From: Flavobacteriales bacterium
GTDB lineage: Bacteria; Bacteroidota; Bacteroidia; Flavobacteriales_F; PHOS-HE28
DNA: 64,000 nucleotides
Reading direction: 5' to 3'
Assembly: GCA_019638115.1 (NCBI GenBank)
Contig: JAHBUK010000004.1
Span: forward strand, 490,001-554,000
In this document: one piece after another, positions 28,272 through 37,292 of the stretch
How positions within the stretch are numbered: the stretch's first letter is position 1
Layout: the number at the start of each line of letters is the position of its first letter
Made by a program: the position numbers and the translations under genes
The notes under the pieces: generated by a model
What the model was told of the DNA's origin: nothing
Databases searched by the model: none
Seen by the model: only the letters and a program-made list of their open reading frames with translations

Positions 28272-31011
28272 CGCTCGGAAGGAGTATGGTGAAACTCACG
28301 GACATCCATGTTCCTCCATCCCAAAGGTCTCTTGGGGCTGAGGAGATCTTCTCTTTCGGATCGATCGTCCGTCGGCTGGCATCATTGAATGGCAGGTTGC
28401 CTGACGAAAAACGTCCACCATGATTGGCGATGATCCGATCCATCAGGAAGCCGCCAAGTCCAGACCCTTTCGCAGGATCACCCAATTTGCCCGGCGTAAC
28501 AAGGTCCTCGTGGGTGAACCCATCGGGGAACGGTTCGCCGTTATTCTCCACTTGGATCGCCAACCACCTCCGGGCCCCTTCGGCACGATGAGATACATCG
28601 ATCCGAACACATACGGACTCCGCATCGCTCGCGCCAGAGTGCTTGGCCATGTTGGTCAAGAGGTTATGGATCACCAACGCGAACTGTTCCTTGTCGATCG
28701 TAGCGATCACGCCATCCGGCGATTCGAGCTCAGGGTCGCAGTGGAAGTACACATCCAAGTGCTGTACAATTGGCCCCAAAGCCCGGATCTCGCTCCGTAA
28801 GAGACGACGAAGATCGATCGACGCCAGTTTCATGGACGCCTTGTCCGAGCGCACCACCTGATGGATGGTCGCGAACATGGCCTTCATCCGCATCAAGGCC
28901 TGTTCCGCTTGCTCGACGGCCCCTCCCGCTTCGGTCCGCACATCCTCTGGTATTGTTGGCAGCAACCTCCTCAAACGGAGCAGCGGGGTTTCCACCTGGG
29001 TAGCGACAGGCCGCAGGCTGTGCTCAACAGCACCCAGCAATTGCCATTCGGAAAGTGACAGTCCGCGTTCCGTGGCCTTCAGCTCGATCGCTTGCCGCTG
29101 GGCCAGCAGGATGCCTTCGACCCACTCCTTGAAGATCCTACGCTGCTCCTCCAAGGGGGGAGTACGGACCAGGATCCCGAGGAGGGCTTGTTTCGAAAGT
29201 GATGCGATCGCTACACCCATGGAAAGCATATCGACCTGCTTCTGTACGCGATCGGAACTGAGTTCCAATGCCAGGTACTCGGGGTCTACCTGGGAGAGGT
29301 CGACTTTGAAGGCGAACACATTGGTGCCGATCACAATGGGGCCGTCACTCGGATCGAACAAGGTCGGCTTCAGCTTGCCTCCCACCCGTGCCAATAGCAA
29401 CGCCGGTTCCTTCAGCGTCCGCCCTGGGCGACCGACGTATGGTTCCTTGCGACCATGTCGAGCCGATCGCTTGAGGTCCAGAACGTTGGAAGAGAGCTCG
29501 CCAACTTGGAAGTAGGAATCCGTCTTGACAGTCTCCTCGCGAGGCATATCACTCAACAACTCACCGAGCTCTACGAATCGGGTGTTGGGTTCCGCGACCA
29601 TGCTGTGGCGGATCGCTCGTTGAGCAGCATGATGTTCCAGGGAAAGTATCGACTGATCACTGCCGAGGATGGTCTCCTTGAGGACATTGAACGCCAAGTT
29701 GGATCCGTCATCATACTGTTGGAGCGCATCAAGAATGCCATGGCTATCGCACGTGTACTCGCCCCATGCCACCTCCTGGACGAATGGTGTGGCATTTACG
29801 AAGCGGATGGCCTGATTCTCCTTCGAACTGCGATCCAGGACGAGTATGGATGACCGTATCCTGGCGTTGGGATGAAAGGCTATCGATGGAAGGGATATGA
29901 CACAAGAAAGACCACCCTCTTCGATCATTCGGCGTCTGAAGGCAACTCGGTTCTCAGAGAAGAGCGCGGACTCCTGGACCAGAACTACGGCACGCCCGTT
30001 CGCGGAGAGGCGCTTCAGTATCTGGTTGATAGCAACCTCGTAGGACTCGACCGACAAGAGTTTCTGCCCTTCAACTATTTCAACCCTTTCTTTCCCACCA
30101 AAAGGCGGCTTGGAAATACAGTGATCGAACTGAGCGGGGAGGGTATCATGAGCCCCTGGCCTGCTGCCTGTAACAGCATTGATATCCCGGGCAAGAATCC
30201 GCGTAACTATACTCCCGAACCACTCACCAAAGGAACTCCAGTAGACTGCGGTAACTCTTGGGACATGCTCTTCTCTCTCGCTTAGAACGACAGAAGTGAC
30301 ATTGGAATCAGCGGCTGGATCGAAAACATCTTGAACCGAGTCACCCAAGAGCTTGTACATCAACTCTCCCATCCACCATGGCGTAGCGAACTGACCGTTG
30401 ACCCCATCGGATAGGACTGCTTCGTTCAGTGCTTTTACATACTCCAACGGTGTCAGCTTGGCCGAAGCCATGGCCAACAGGTGGCTCTGAACTCTGTTCA
30501 GGAAGAAAACTCCTGAGCTCTCCAATTGATAGCATATGTGCTTCTCCAGCTGAGGAGCTTCCTTGCTTAGGTCATCGAGTATGATCCATATCCCACTGGT
30601 CCGATCAGAAAGTAGCGGCATCTGCTCAGGGTCACGCATCGCCAATGCATAGACCAAAGCCACTTCAGTCCATACCGAGTTGGAGAACGGCATGGATCGG
30701 AGCGTATCCCTCAGCCCAGCCATCTGTTCGCGGAAGAAACCGGTCCGGTCGGCCATTCGCTCAGGTACCAAGGAGCAGATACTGTCTGCCTCTAACAAAA
30801 AGAGAGCTGGCTGGTCTTTGATGACACTCTTCATGCGCCGAATATTGAAGTCCTCCTCGAGCACGAATGGTTTTACTTCCTCCAGTAACTCTTTGGATCC
30901 AAGAACTCCGTGATGAAGTCGAAGGATGAATTCTATCGCGTCGGCGGGCTTCATTCGATGAAGGCTCAAAGTAAGGCAGCTCGATGCATGTGTGACCGAC
31001 CCTTCTTTCAT
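28252..31011 (-). CDS. Fusion: HsdM-like methylase, HsdS-like TRD and histidine kinase
   Basis: A 919-aa three-part protein. Residues about 1-200 are helical. An HsdM-like methylase fold spans about 205-450: GQFATPWWMGELM, motif I as DVFDPAADS (228-236), and motif IV as SKPPFGG (300-306), where the catalytic NPPF Asn is Lys. Methylation activity is therefore doubtful. An HsdS-like recognition half spans about 478-640, ending RTPPLEEQRRI. The kinase part has a candidate phospho-His664 in AVEHSLRPVA, N box HNLLTNMAKHS (782-792), G1 ENNGEPF (822-828) and G2 KGSGLGGF (848-855). It overlaps the radical SAM gene (ATGA) and the receiver gene (20 bp). I infer a DNA-site sensor that signals by phosphotransfer. 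I know of no characterised homologue. Confidence 0.78.
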   Translation of the reverse strand: MKEGSVTHASSCLTLSLHRMKPADAIEFILRLHHGVLGSKELLEEVKPFVLEEDFNIRRMKSVIKDQPALFLLEADSICSLVPERMADRTGFFREQMAGLRDTLRSMPFSNSVWTEVALVYALAMRDPEQMPLLSDRTSGIWIILDDLSKEAPQLEKHICYQLESSGVFFLNRVQSHLLAMASAKLTPLEYVKALNEAVLSDGVNGQFATPWWMGELMYKLLGDSVQDVFDPAADSNVTSVVLSEREEHVPRVTAVYWSSFGEWFGSIVTRILARDINAVTGSRPGAHDTLPAQFDHCISKPPFGGKERVEIVEGQKLLSVESYEVAINQILKRLSANGRAVVLVQESALFSENRVAFRRRMIEEGGLSCVISLPSIAFHPNARIRSSILVLDRSSKENQAIRFVNATPFVQEVAWGEYTCDSHGILDALQQYDDGSNLAFNVLKETILGSDQSILSLEHHAAQRAIRHSMVAEPNTRFVELGELLSDMPREETVKTDSYFQVGELSSNVLDLKRSARHGRKEPYVGRPGRTLKEPALLLARVGGKLKPTLFDPSDGPIVIGTNVFAFKVDLSQVDPEYLALELSSDRVQKQVDMLSMGVAIASLSKQALLGILVRTPPLEEQRRIFKEWVEGILLAQRQAIELKATERGLSLSEWQLLGAVEHSLRPVATQVETPLLRLRRLLPTIPEDVRTEAGGAVEQAEQALMRMKAMFATIHQVVRSDKASMKLASIDLRRLLRSEIRALGPIVQHLDVYFHCDPELESPDGVIATIDKEQFALVIHNLLTNMAKHSGASDAESVCVRIDVSHRAEGARRWLAIQVENNGEPFPDGFTHEDLVTPGKLGDPAKGSGLGGFLMDRIIANHGGRFSSGNLPFNDASRRTIDPKEKISSAPRDLWDGGTWMSVSFTILLPSDAFEAF

Positions 31012-32270
31012 GCTACTCGTTCCAATCGCTCAGCAGGCATCAGCACGCGCGCTATCCGATCCATCCGCTCCCACTCCTCCCTCGAGAACGTATTGCTCTC
31101 CGTCACCACCGGGATATTGAACTCCCCCAGCGCCTCCTCAAGCATACCCCATTGCACCTTCTGGTCGTAGAGCTTGGTGCCGGGCAGCAGCATCAGGGGC
31201 CAGGCCTTGATGTCCGTGCAGCCTTTGGCGTGCAGGTGCTTGATGCTGCGTTGGAAGCTGTCCAGCGTCTGGCCGGGCAGACCGTAGATCAAGCTCACCT
31301 CGAAGGGAATGCCCCGCGCGACCAGTTGGTCCAGCGCTGTATCCACCAGGTCCATCCGGTTGGCGCGGTCAATGTGCTTGGACACTTCGTGGTCGGTGGT
31401 CTGCAATCCGAACTCCAAGTGGAAATTCCCTTGGGTGCACAGGTCAAGGAAGGCGGCGCCTTGTTCGCCCCGGATGTTCTCGAAGCGCGATTGCAGGGTG
31501 AAGGTGGAGCGCATGCCAAGACGAACGATCTCATGCATCACCTCCAAGTGTTCCTTGCCCGCATTGAAGATGGGGTCCAGCACGTTGATGCGCTGCACGC
31601 GCCGGTCGTTCAGCAAGGCCAGCTCGTTGAAGACCCGCTCCAAGGGGTGCTTGTGTACCCGGCGGGTCACGAGGTCGCGGTGTGCACAGAAGGAGCAGCG
31701 GTAGGGACAGCCACGCTTGGTCTCCATGCGCACCATGTCCGCACCAAGCGGCACGGGCAGTGCGCCCGTCAGGTAGGGCGAGGCCAACTGATCGAAGTCC
31801 ACCGGCACGTTCAGGAACACGGGGTGTTCGGCGCTGAGGTGATCGGGCAACTCCGCGAACGCCTGTTCGGCCTGCCCGGCAATGAAGACCTGGCAGTCAG
31901 GGTAGCGTTGCAGCAACTCCGCCTGGCGACCGTACGTGACCTGATAGCCGCCCAGCGCCACCTTGCCGGCGAAGCCCAACTCGCGCAGCAGGGCGATGAA
32001 GGGATTGAGCAGGTACTCGTTCCAGATGTAGGCCGATAGCGCGATGCAGTCGAAGCGATGGACCTGCATGGCTTCCAACCGGATGCGGAAGTCCTCAACC
32101 CTCGCCTGGCCGCCGACCTCCAGCATGTTGATGGAGAGATGCTCCACGGTCATCTGGTCCCTCCATCGGGCCTCGCTCCGCTGGTGCGCCAGGATGGAAG
32201 CGATGGCCAGCGAAGGCGTCAGCTCATCCGGGCGCACCAGGTCGAAGGAGATGAGGAGGGTGTGGGTCAA
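31008..32270 (-). CDS. Radical SAM enzyme with cobalamin-binding-like N-domain
   Basis: A 420-aa enzyme. The N-terminal 165 residues form a B12-binding-like Rossmann unit (CIALSAYIWN, VALGGYQVTYG) without the DxHxxG base motif. The iron-sulfur motif is RGCPYRCSFC (Cys188, Cys192, Cys195). Then come the TIM-barrel strands with INVLDPIFN and EFGLQTTD, and a C-terminal YGLPGQT block. The substrate cannot be told. No ATG fits: the in-frame start is TTG at 32270, with a stop 12 codons upstream, so low or controlled translation is possible. The stop overlaps the methylase-kinase ATG (ATGA). It is thus the first gene of the radSAM-fusion-receiver-hsdM-hsdS operon. Confidence 0.82.
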   Translation of the reverse strand: MTHTLLISFDLVRPDELTPSLAIASILAHQRSEARWRDQMTVEHLSINMLEVGGQARVEDFRIRLEAMQVHRFDCIALSAYIWNEYLLNPFIALLRELGFAGKVALGGYQVTYGRQAELLQRYPDCQVFIAGQAEQAFAELPDHLSAEHPVFLNVPVDFDQLASPYLTGALPVPLGADMVRMETKRGCPYRCSFCAHRDLVTRRVHKHPLERVFNELALLNDRRVQRINVLDPIFNAGKEHLEVMHEIVRLGMRSTFTLQSRFENIRGEQGAAFLDLCTQGNFHLEFGLQTTDHEVSKHIDRANRMDLVDTALDQLVARGIPFEVSLIYGLPGQTLDSFQRSIKHLHAKGCTDIKAWPLMLLPGTKLYDQKVQWGMLEEALGEFNIPVVTESNTFSREEWERMDRIARVLMPAERLERVA

Positions 32271-32347
32271 GGGGCCGTGTCGCTGCCTATGTGGACTTGC
32301 GACGGATCAAAAGTGAAAGCCTCCTGTGCAGTCTATCTGCACTGGTC

Positions 32348-33355
32348 CTACCGGTAACGCTTGGCCAGTGCCTTGGCCCGCTCGTGCAATGTTGTGCGGA
32401 GCTCGGCTGGTGTCAGCACCTCGACATCTTCGCCGTAGGATAAGAGCACAGACTGCAGCTCATAATTGAGCTTGACAGTAAGCCGGATGATCACCGCATC
32501 CTTTTCCTTGCGAAGCACCTTCTGCGAGCCATGCAGCGGTTTCGAGGCGAGGTAGGGCCACAGCCCCATGCTCACTCGGATGTCCACCTGCTGCACTTCA
32601 GTAACCGGTACTGTCACGCCCACCACATCCTCGAAGAACTCGGTGAAGTCCACTTCCACATTGGGCTTGTACTTCCCCTTGGCCGGAGCAAGCGTATGGA
32701 TGCGGTCCAAGGCCATATTGGTGATGCGCCCAAGTTCCTCGTTCAACCCGAAGGTGAACCAGCGGTTGTTGTACTGCTTCAGGTAGTAAGGATGAAAGCG
32801 AAGCTTCGCGGGCTTGGCCTGCTTGAAGCCCTGGTAGCTCACCTCCAACAACTGCTTGCCCAGGATGGCCTGGAACAGCGTGGTGATGTGCTCGCTGCCT
32901 TTCAGGTAGGGATTCTCCTCGAACTCGATGATGCGTTCAGCTCCTTGTCGCAACCCGAAACCAGCCTCCAAGCGAGCTACCAGTTCATCCACCCACTCGA
33001 ACTGGGGCATGCCCTTGAAGCGGCTGAGGGTCATGAGCGCTTCCTTGAGCTGCTCGGCCTCATCCTCGTTCAGCGGCCGCTTGTTGATGGAGAAGTCCGG
33101 GTCTTCGTACCGGTACCATACCCTCCGGCCCTCCTTGTGGTGCTCCAGCGGGATGGCCCAGCCTTGGTCGCTCTCCATGTACTTGATATCCTCGAAGAGC
33201 TGGCGGCGTTTGATGCCCTCGGTGGTACCCGAATAATCGTAGAGCGCCTCGTTCACGGCCTCCAACAGGTCCTCCATGAAATACCGCTTGCCCCGGCTGG
33301 CGAAGCAGCGATCAAGAGCCTGGTAGCGGATGAGGGCGTGTTTGTTGGTGGGCAT
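32348..33355 (-). CDS. WYL-domain transcriptional regulator
   Basis: A 335-aa regulator. An N-terminal winged helix (about 1-90: YQALDRCFASRGKRYFMEDL, GIKRRQLFEDIKYMES) is followed by a WYL domain (about 145-245: LLEVSYQGF, RFHPYYLKQYNNRWFTFGLN) and a C-terminal WCX-like domain ending YGEDVEVLTPAELR. WYL regulators frequently repress phage-defence operons (BrxR, CapW). It is first on the island's coding strand, 77 bp before the radical SAM gene. A 6-bp-stem hairpin (GTGCAG/CTGCAC) in that gap could be a regulator-binding site. The ATG at 33355 is chosen because upstream residues are low-complexity. Confidence 0.9.
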   Translation of the reverse strand: MPTNKHALIRYQALDRCFASRGKRYFMEDLLEAVNEALYDYSGTTEGIKRRQLFEDIKYMESDQGWAIPLEHHKEGRRVWYRYEDPDFSINKRPLNEDEAEQLKEALMTLSRFKGMPQFEWVDELVARLEAGFGLRQGAERIIEFEENPYLKGSEHITTLFQAILGKQLLEVSYQGFKQAKPAKLRFHPYYLKQYNNRWFTFGLNEELGRITNMALDRIHTLAPAKGKYKPNVEVDFTEFFEDVVGVTVPVTEVQQVDIRVSMGLWPYLASKPLHGSQKVLRKEKDAVIIRLTVKLNYELQSVLLSYGEDVEVLTPAELRTTLHERAKALAKRYR

Positions 33356-33452
33356 GGGTGGGGCGTGAAAATAGGAAGGGCATTGCGCCAATGCGGATCG
33401 CAGTGGTGTCCGCGGGCACTGACCGCCCCCCTCCCCCAACCCGCCCCCCTCC

Positions 33453-33460
33453 TACCTTCG
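33453..33460 (+). promoter_or_regulatory. -7 box of the membrane protein/amidohydrolase pair
   Basis: TACCTTCG, one mismatch from TAnnTTTG, 6 bp before the ATG at 33467. Confidence 0.5.
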
Positions 33461-33466
33461 CCTCCC

Positions 33467-34792
33467 ATGCCCGGCATCCTGCTCGCCATTGGCTACACCG
33501 CTTTGCTGCTGTACTTCATGCGGCGGCTGCCGTTCTATGCGCAGGTGCCGCAGCTGCCGATGCGGAGCGTGGCCCTGCTGCTGCTGCTGAAGGTGCTGGC
33601 GGGCACGGCCTTGTGGGCGGTGTATACCTGGTCGTACACCGATCGGGTGCATGCGGACGTGTTCAAGTATTTCGATGACAGCGCGGTGATGTTCAGTGCG
33701 CTGTGGGAGCGGCCGGAGGATTTCCTGCGCATGCTCTTCAGCGTGGGCAACGACAATGCGTGGTTCGACGAGCGCTACTACAAGGTGATGAACCATTGGT
33801 ACCGCGAGTATGAGAGCAACCTGCACAACGATGCGCACACCATCATCCGTTTCAATGCGGCGCTGCGGCTGCTGAGCTTCGGGGAGTTCCACGTGCACAC
33901 GGTGTTCGCGGCCTTCCTGTCGCTCACGGGCATGGTGGCCTTGTACCGGGCCTTCGTGGGTCTGTTGCCGGGGCGCGAGCGCTTGTTGGCCATCGTCATC
34001 TTCCTGCTGCCCTCGGTGCTGTTCTGGGCGAGCGGAGTGATCAAGGAGAGCCTGCTATTCTTCGGTTTGGGCCTACTGCTGTGGAAGGTGTTGGAACTGC
34101 TGAACGGTACCATCAGGCCATGGGGTCTGCTGTTACTTGCAATGTCCACCGTGCTGCTGTTCCACTTGAAGTTCTACGTGATCGCCAGTCTGCTGCCGGG
34201 CATCGGACTGTTGTTCCTCGTGCGCACGTTGCCGCGTGTTCCGGTGCCCATATTGTTCGCAGTGGTGATCGGTGGCACCATGCTGGCCGGCTTGAATCTG
34301 CAGCATGTGGTCCCGGGCTTCAACATACTGGAGACCATTGCGGTGAAACAGCGCGATTTCATTGGTCTTTCGGAGGCCATGCAGCCGGGCAGTTTCGTGA
34401 TGCCGGAACGCTTGGAACCCACCTTCCTGAGTTTCCTGCAGCAAGGGCCGCATGCGCTCTACATCGCCCTGCTGGGCCCCTTGTTCCACAGCGGTCCGGG
34501 GCTGTTCGGCCTGGTGGCGGCAGCGGAGAACGCGGTGATGCTGGTGGCGCTGCTCGTGCTGCTGCGTTACCGTGTGGCCTGGGCGCAGGTACGGCAAGAC
34601 CTGGTGCTGGCACTGCTCGCCTACATCGTGCTGATGTCCCTGGTGATCGGGTGGACCACGCCGGTGATGGGTGCCGTGGTGCGCTACCGCACGCCCCTGC
34701 TGCCCATGCTGTTCATCGCGGCATTGCTGCTGATGGACCACCGGAAACTGCTGGCCCGATGGCCTGTTCTGAAACCTTTTTTCTTCGCATGA
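33467..34792 (+). CDS. Polytopic membrane protein, glycosyltransferase-like
   Basis: A 441-aa protein with about ten membrane helices and a large early soluble loop (about 55-120) containing the acidic FDDSAVMF and many aromatics. This layout resembles ArnT/GT39-like or O-antigen-related membrane glycosyltransferases, but no diagnostic motif is visible. Start at 33467 is set by the -7 box and a following hydrophobic helix; the long in-frame upstream extension is antisense to the WYL gene and not real. The stop overlaps the amidohydrolase ATG (ATGA), so the two are coupled. Confidence 0.6.
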   Translation: MPGILLAIGYTALLLYFMRRLPFYAQVPQLPMRSVALLLLLKVLAGTALWAVYTWSYTDRVHADVFKYFDDSAVMFSALWERPEDFLRMLFSVGNDNAWFDERYYKVMNHWYREYESNLHNDAHTIIRFNAALRLLSFGEFHVHTVFAAFLSLTGMVALYRAFVGLLPGRERLLAIVIFLLPSVLFWASGVIKESLLFFGLGLLLWKVLELLNGTIRPWGLLLLAMSTVLLFHLKFYVIASLLPGIGLLFLVRTLPRVPVPILFAVVIGGTMLAGLNLQHVVPGFNILETIAVKQRDFIGLSEAMQPGSFVMPERLEPTFLSFLQQGPHALYIALLGPLFHSGPGLFGLVAAAENAVMLVALLVLLRYRVAWAQVRQDLVLALLAYIVLMSLVIGWTTPVMGAVVRYRTPLLPMLFIAALLLMDHRKLLARWPVLKPFFFA

Positions 34793-36414
34793 AGCTCGCT
34801 CCCCTGCTCGCCCTCGCTCTGCTGTTCAGCTCCTGCTACCACTCACAGACCGCCGACCTGGTGGTACACAACGCGGTGATCCATCCGATGGACGAGGGCG
34901 GCACCACGTACCAGGCCATGGCGGTGCGCGATGGCCGGATCGTGGAACTGGGCCCCGAGCGGCAGATACTGAACCGCTACAAGGCGGAGCAGCGCTACGA
35001 TGCGATGGGGCGGCACATCTTCCCCGGCTTCATCGATGGGCATTGCCATTTCCTGGGCTATGGCCTGAACAAGCAGAAGGTGGACCTGCACGGTGCGGCC
35101 AGTTGGGAGGAAGTGCTGGAGCGCACGCGCGTGTTCGCCGAGGCGCATCCGGACAAGGTGTGGATCATGGGCCGCGGCTGGGACCAGAACCTGTGGGAAG
35201 GCAAGGAGCTGCCGGACAATGCGCAACTGAACGCGCTCTTCCCGGACCGTCCGGTGTTGCTGCAACGCGTGGATGGCCACGCCGCCTTGGTGAACCAGGC
35301 CGCCATGGACCGCGTGGGTTTGGACCCGATGCGTTCGGTGGAAGGCGGGCTGGTGGTGCTGCGCGATGGTCGTCCCACGGGCTTGTTGCTGGACAACGCC
35401 ACCACGGTGTTCCAGAAGGTCTTCGACGATGCCGATGAGGCCACCAAGCGCAAGGCCCTGCTGGATGCGCAACGCGACTGCTTCGGGGTGGGGCTCACGA
35501 TGGTGGTGGACGCGGGCTTGGACCCCGGCACGATCGACCTGATCCAGCGCATGCAGCAGGAAGGCGCGCTGAAGATGCGGGTGTACGCCATGGTGTCGGA
35601 CGCGGCGGAGCACCTGGAACTCTATGCCCAGCGCGGTGCCTTGCGCGAGGACCGCTTGCGGGTACACAGCGTGAAGGTCTACGCCGATGGTGCGCTGGGC
35701 TCGCACGGTGCCTTGCTGAAACAGCCTTACAGCGACAAGCACGACCACCACGGCCTGCAACTGGCTTCGCGCGAACACTTTTTGGAAGTGGCGCAGTGGT
35801 GCAAGGCGAACGCTTTCCAGATGAACACACACTGCATCGGCGACAGCGCGAACCGCTTGCTGCTGGACGTGTACGCCGAGGTGCTGGGCGGCAGCAACGA
35901 CCTGCGCTGGCGGATCGAGCATGCGCAGGTGGTGAGCCCGGAGGACCTGCCGAAGTTCGCGGCCTACAGCATCATCCCCAGCGTGCAGCCCACGCACGCC
36001 ACGAGCGACGGCCCCTGGGCCTTGAAGCGCCTGGGCGAAGCGCGGGTGAAGCACGCCTACGCCTACGAGGACCTGCGCAAGACCCTGGGCATGCTGGCGC
36101 TGGGCACGGATTTCCCGGTGGAAGGCATTGACCCGCTGCAGACCTACCGCAGCGCGGTGCTGCGCCAGGGCGTGGACGGTTGGCCGGAAGGCGGCTACCA
36201 GCAGGAGAACGCGCTGAGCCCCTTGGACGCCCTGCGCGGCATGACGATCTGGAACGCACTGGCCACCTTCACAGAGGCGGACCTGGGCAGTCTGGAGGCC
36301 GGCAAGTTCGCAGACTTCGTGGTACTGGACCGCGACCTGATGCGCGCCGATGCCGAGTGGCTGCGCAAGGCGAAAGTGGTGGCCACCTTCGTGAACGGGG
36401 AACAGGTGAAGTGA
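34789..36414 (+). CDS. Amidohydrolase family lipoprotein (YtcJ-like)
   Basis: A 541-aa metal-dependent hydrolase of the Amidohydro_3 class. A lipobox (LLFSSC, Cys about 17) makes it a lipoprotein. Metal-site motifs are FPGFIDGHCHF near residue 80, MNTHCIGD near 345, RIEHAQVV near 375 and LGTDFPVE near 440. The last part (LSPLDALRGMTIWNALATF, GKFADFVVLDRDL) is the usual composite beta domain. The actual amide or imide substrate is unknown. The ATG shares ATGA with the end of the membrane protein gene. Confidence 0.88.
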   Translation: MKLAPLLALALLFSSCYHSQTADLVVHNAVIHPMDEGGTTYQAMAVRDGRIVELGPERQILNRYKAEQRYDAMGRHIFPGFIDGHCHFLGYGLNKQKVDLHGAASWEEVLERTRVFAEAHPDKVWIMGRGWDQNLWEGKELPDNAQLNALFPDRPVLLQRVDGHAALVNQAAMDRVGLDPMRSVEGGLVVLRDGRPTGLLLDNATTVFQKVFDDADEATKRKALLDAQRDCFGVGLTMVVDAGLDPGTIDLIQRMQQEGALKMRVYAMVSDAAEHLELYAQRGALREDRLRVHSVKVYADGALGSHGALLKQPYSDKHDHHGLQLASREHFLEVAQWCKANAFQMNTHCIGDSANRLLLDVYAEVLGGSNDLRWRIEHAQVVSPEDLPKFAAYSIIPSVQPTHATSDGPWALKRLGEARVKHAYAYEDLRKTLGMLALGTDFPVEGIDPLQTYRSAVLRQGVDGWPEGGYQQENALSPLDALRGMTIWNALATFTEADLGSLEAGKFADFVVLDRDLMRADAEWLRKAKVVATFVNGEQVK

Positions 36415-36440
36415 GCTGCGGCCCTATCGGATAACCCACC

Positions 36441-36470
36441 CTGAGCGGTCCTGAGCCTAGGTCGAAGGGC
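36441..36470. repeat. dispersed repeat copy (inverse orientation)
   Basis: CTGAGCGGTCCTGAG, then GGTCGAAGGGC: the reverse-complement form of the TTCGACTCC/CCGCTCAG family, just after the amidohydrolase. Confidence 0.45.
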
Positions 36471-36525
36471 GAAGGGCAGGTTATCCATGCGAATACCATT
36501 AACCCAATGCCCTAGAACTTTTGTA

Positions 36526-36586
36526 AGCACACACACTCTTCGACTCTCTTCGACTCCGCTCATAGAATGCTCAGAGCGTGTGTGCT
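36526..36586. repeat. 61-bp hairpin with repeat motif in its loop
   Basis: AGCACACAC (36526-36534) and GTGTGTGCT (36578-36586) pair perfectly, extended by CTCT/AGAG after one mismatch. The loop carries TTCGACTC, TTCGACTCC and CCGCTCA. It lies between convergent genes and could terminate both. Confidence 0.55.
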
Positions 36587-36660
36587 GTGACGCGATCGTA
36601 ATGCTCAGGGAGTGAATGCCGGGGTGGTGGAGATTGAAAGTCGGCGTGGTAAAGCGCTGC

Positions 36661-37236
36661 TCAGCGGATCACTTCGGCCAACACCCGCTCGATCTGCAAC
36701 CAGTGCCTCGTCTGGTGGGCAATGGGAAAGCGGAAGGCATCGCCCACTTTGAGCCGCAGGATGGGACCCAAGGTGCTGGTGACCTTGGGCCCTTCCAGGC
36801 CGCGGCTGCGGGCGCGTTCCAACAGGCCGATGAAGCCGTGGCACATGCGCTCGAATTCGTCGAGCGCGGTCCAGCCGGTGGTGGCCACGTTACGCGGTTC
36901 GAAGAGGGCGATGGTGCGCATACGCCAGGCGATGGCACCATCCGGCTTGGGCTGCATGGCACGTGCAGCGTAGTCTCCCCAGCGGCCGGGGGTGAAGGTG
37001 CTGCGGTAGCGCAGGCCACTGTTCTCATCGGCATAGAGCGCTTGCAGGCGTTTGTGGTAGTGGCCGCTGCTCAAGTTCATGTGCTGCAGCACTTCCATCA
37101 CGCTCCAGCGCTTGGGCTCGGGGCGGCGGTGCAGCTGCTCCATGGGCAACTCGCGGAGTGCTTCACAGCGCTGCAGTTGGCGGCGCAGTTCGGCCTGTAG
37201 CTCGGCGATCAGTTGGCGGGTGTCCAAAGCTTCCAT
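36661..37236 (-). CDS. DinB-like four-helix protein
   Basis: A 191-aa protein of the DinB/YfiT superfamily, a four-helix bundle with metal-ligand His in LQHMNLSSGHY (near 53-62) and IAHQTRHWLQIE near the end. Members are often thiol transferases or stress-linked hydrolases; the substrate is not known. ATG at 37236. It is transcribed away from the Crp/Fnr gene's promoter, 56 bp downstream of that gene on the same strand, and ends beside the palindromic repeat. Confidence 0.82.
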   Translation of the reverse strand: MEALDTRQLIAELQAELRRQLQRCEALRELPMEQLHRRPEPKRWSVMEVLQHMNLSSGHYHKRLQALYADENSGLRYRSTFTPGRWGDYAARAMQPKPDGAIAWRMRTIALFEPRNVATTGWTALDEFERMCHGFIGLLERARSRGLEGPKVTSTLGPILRLKVGDAFRFPIAHQTRHWLQIERVLAEVIR

Positions 37237-37292
37237 GGCGGCAAAACTACCGGGGCCCCAGGGGCGGGCACTTGATATGGATCAAGAAGCGA

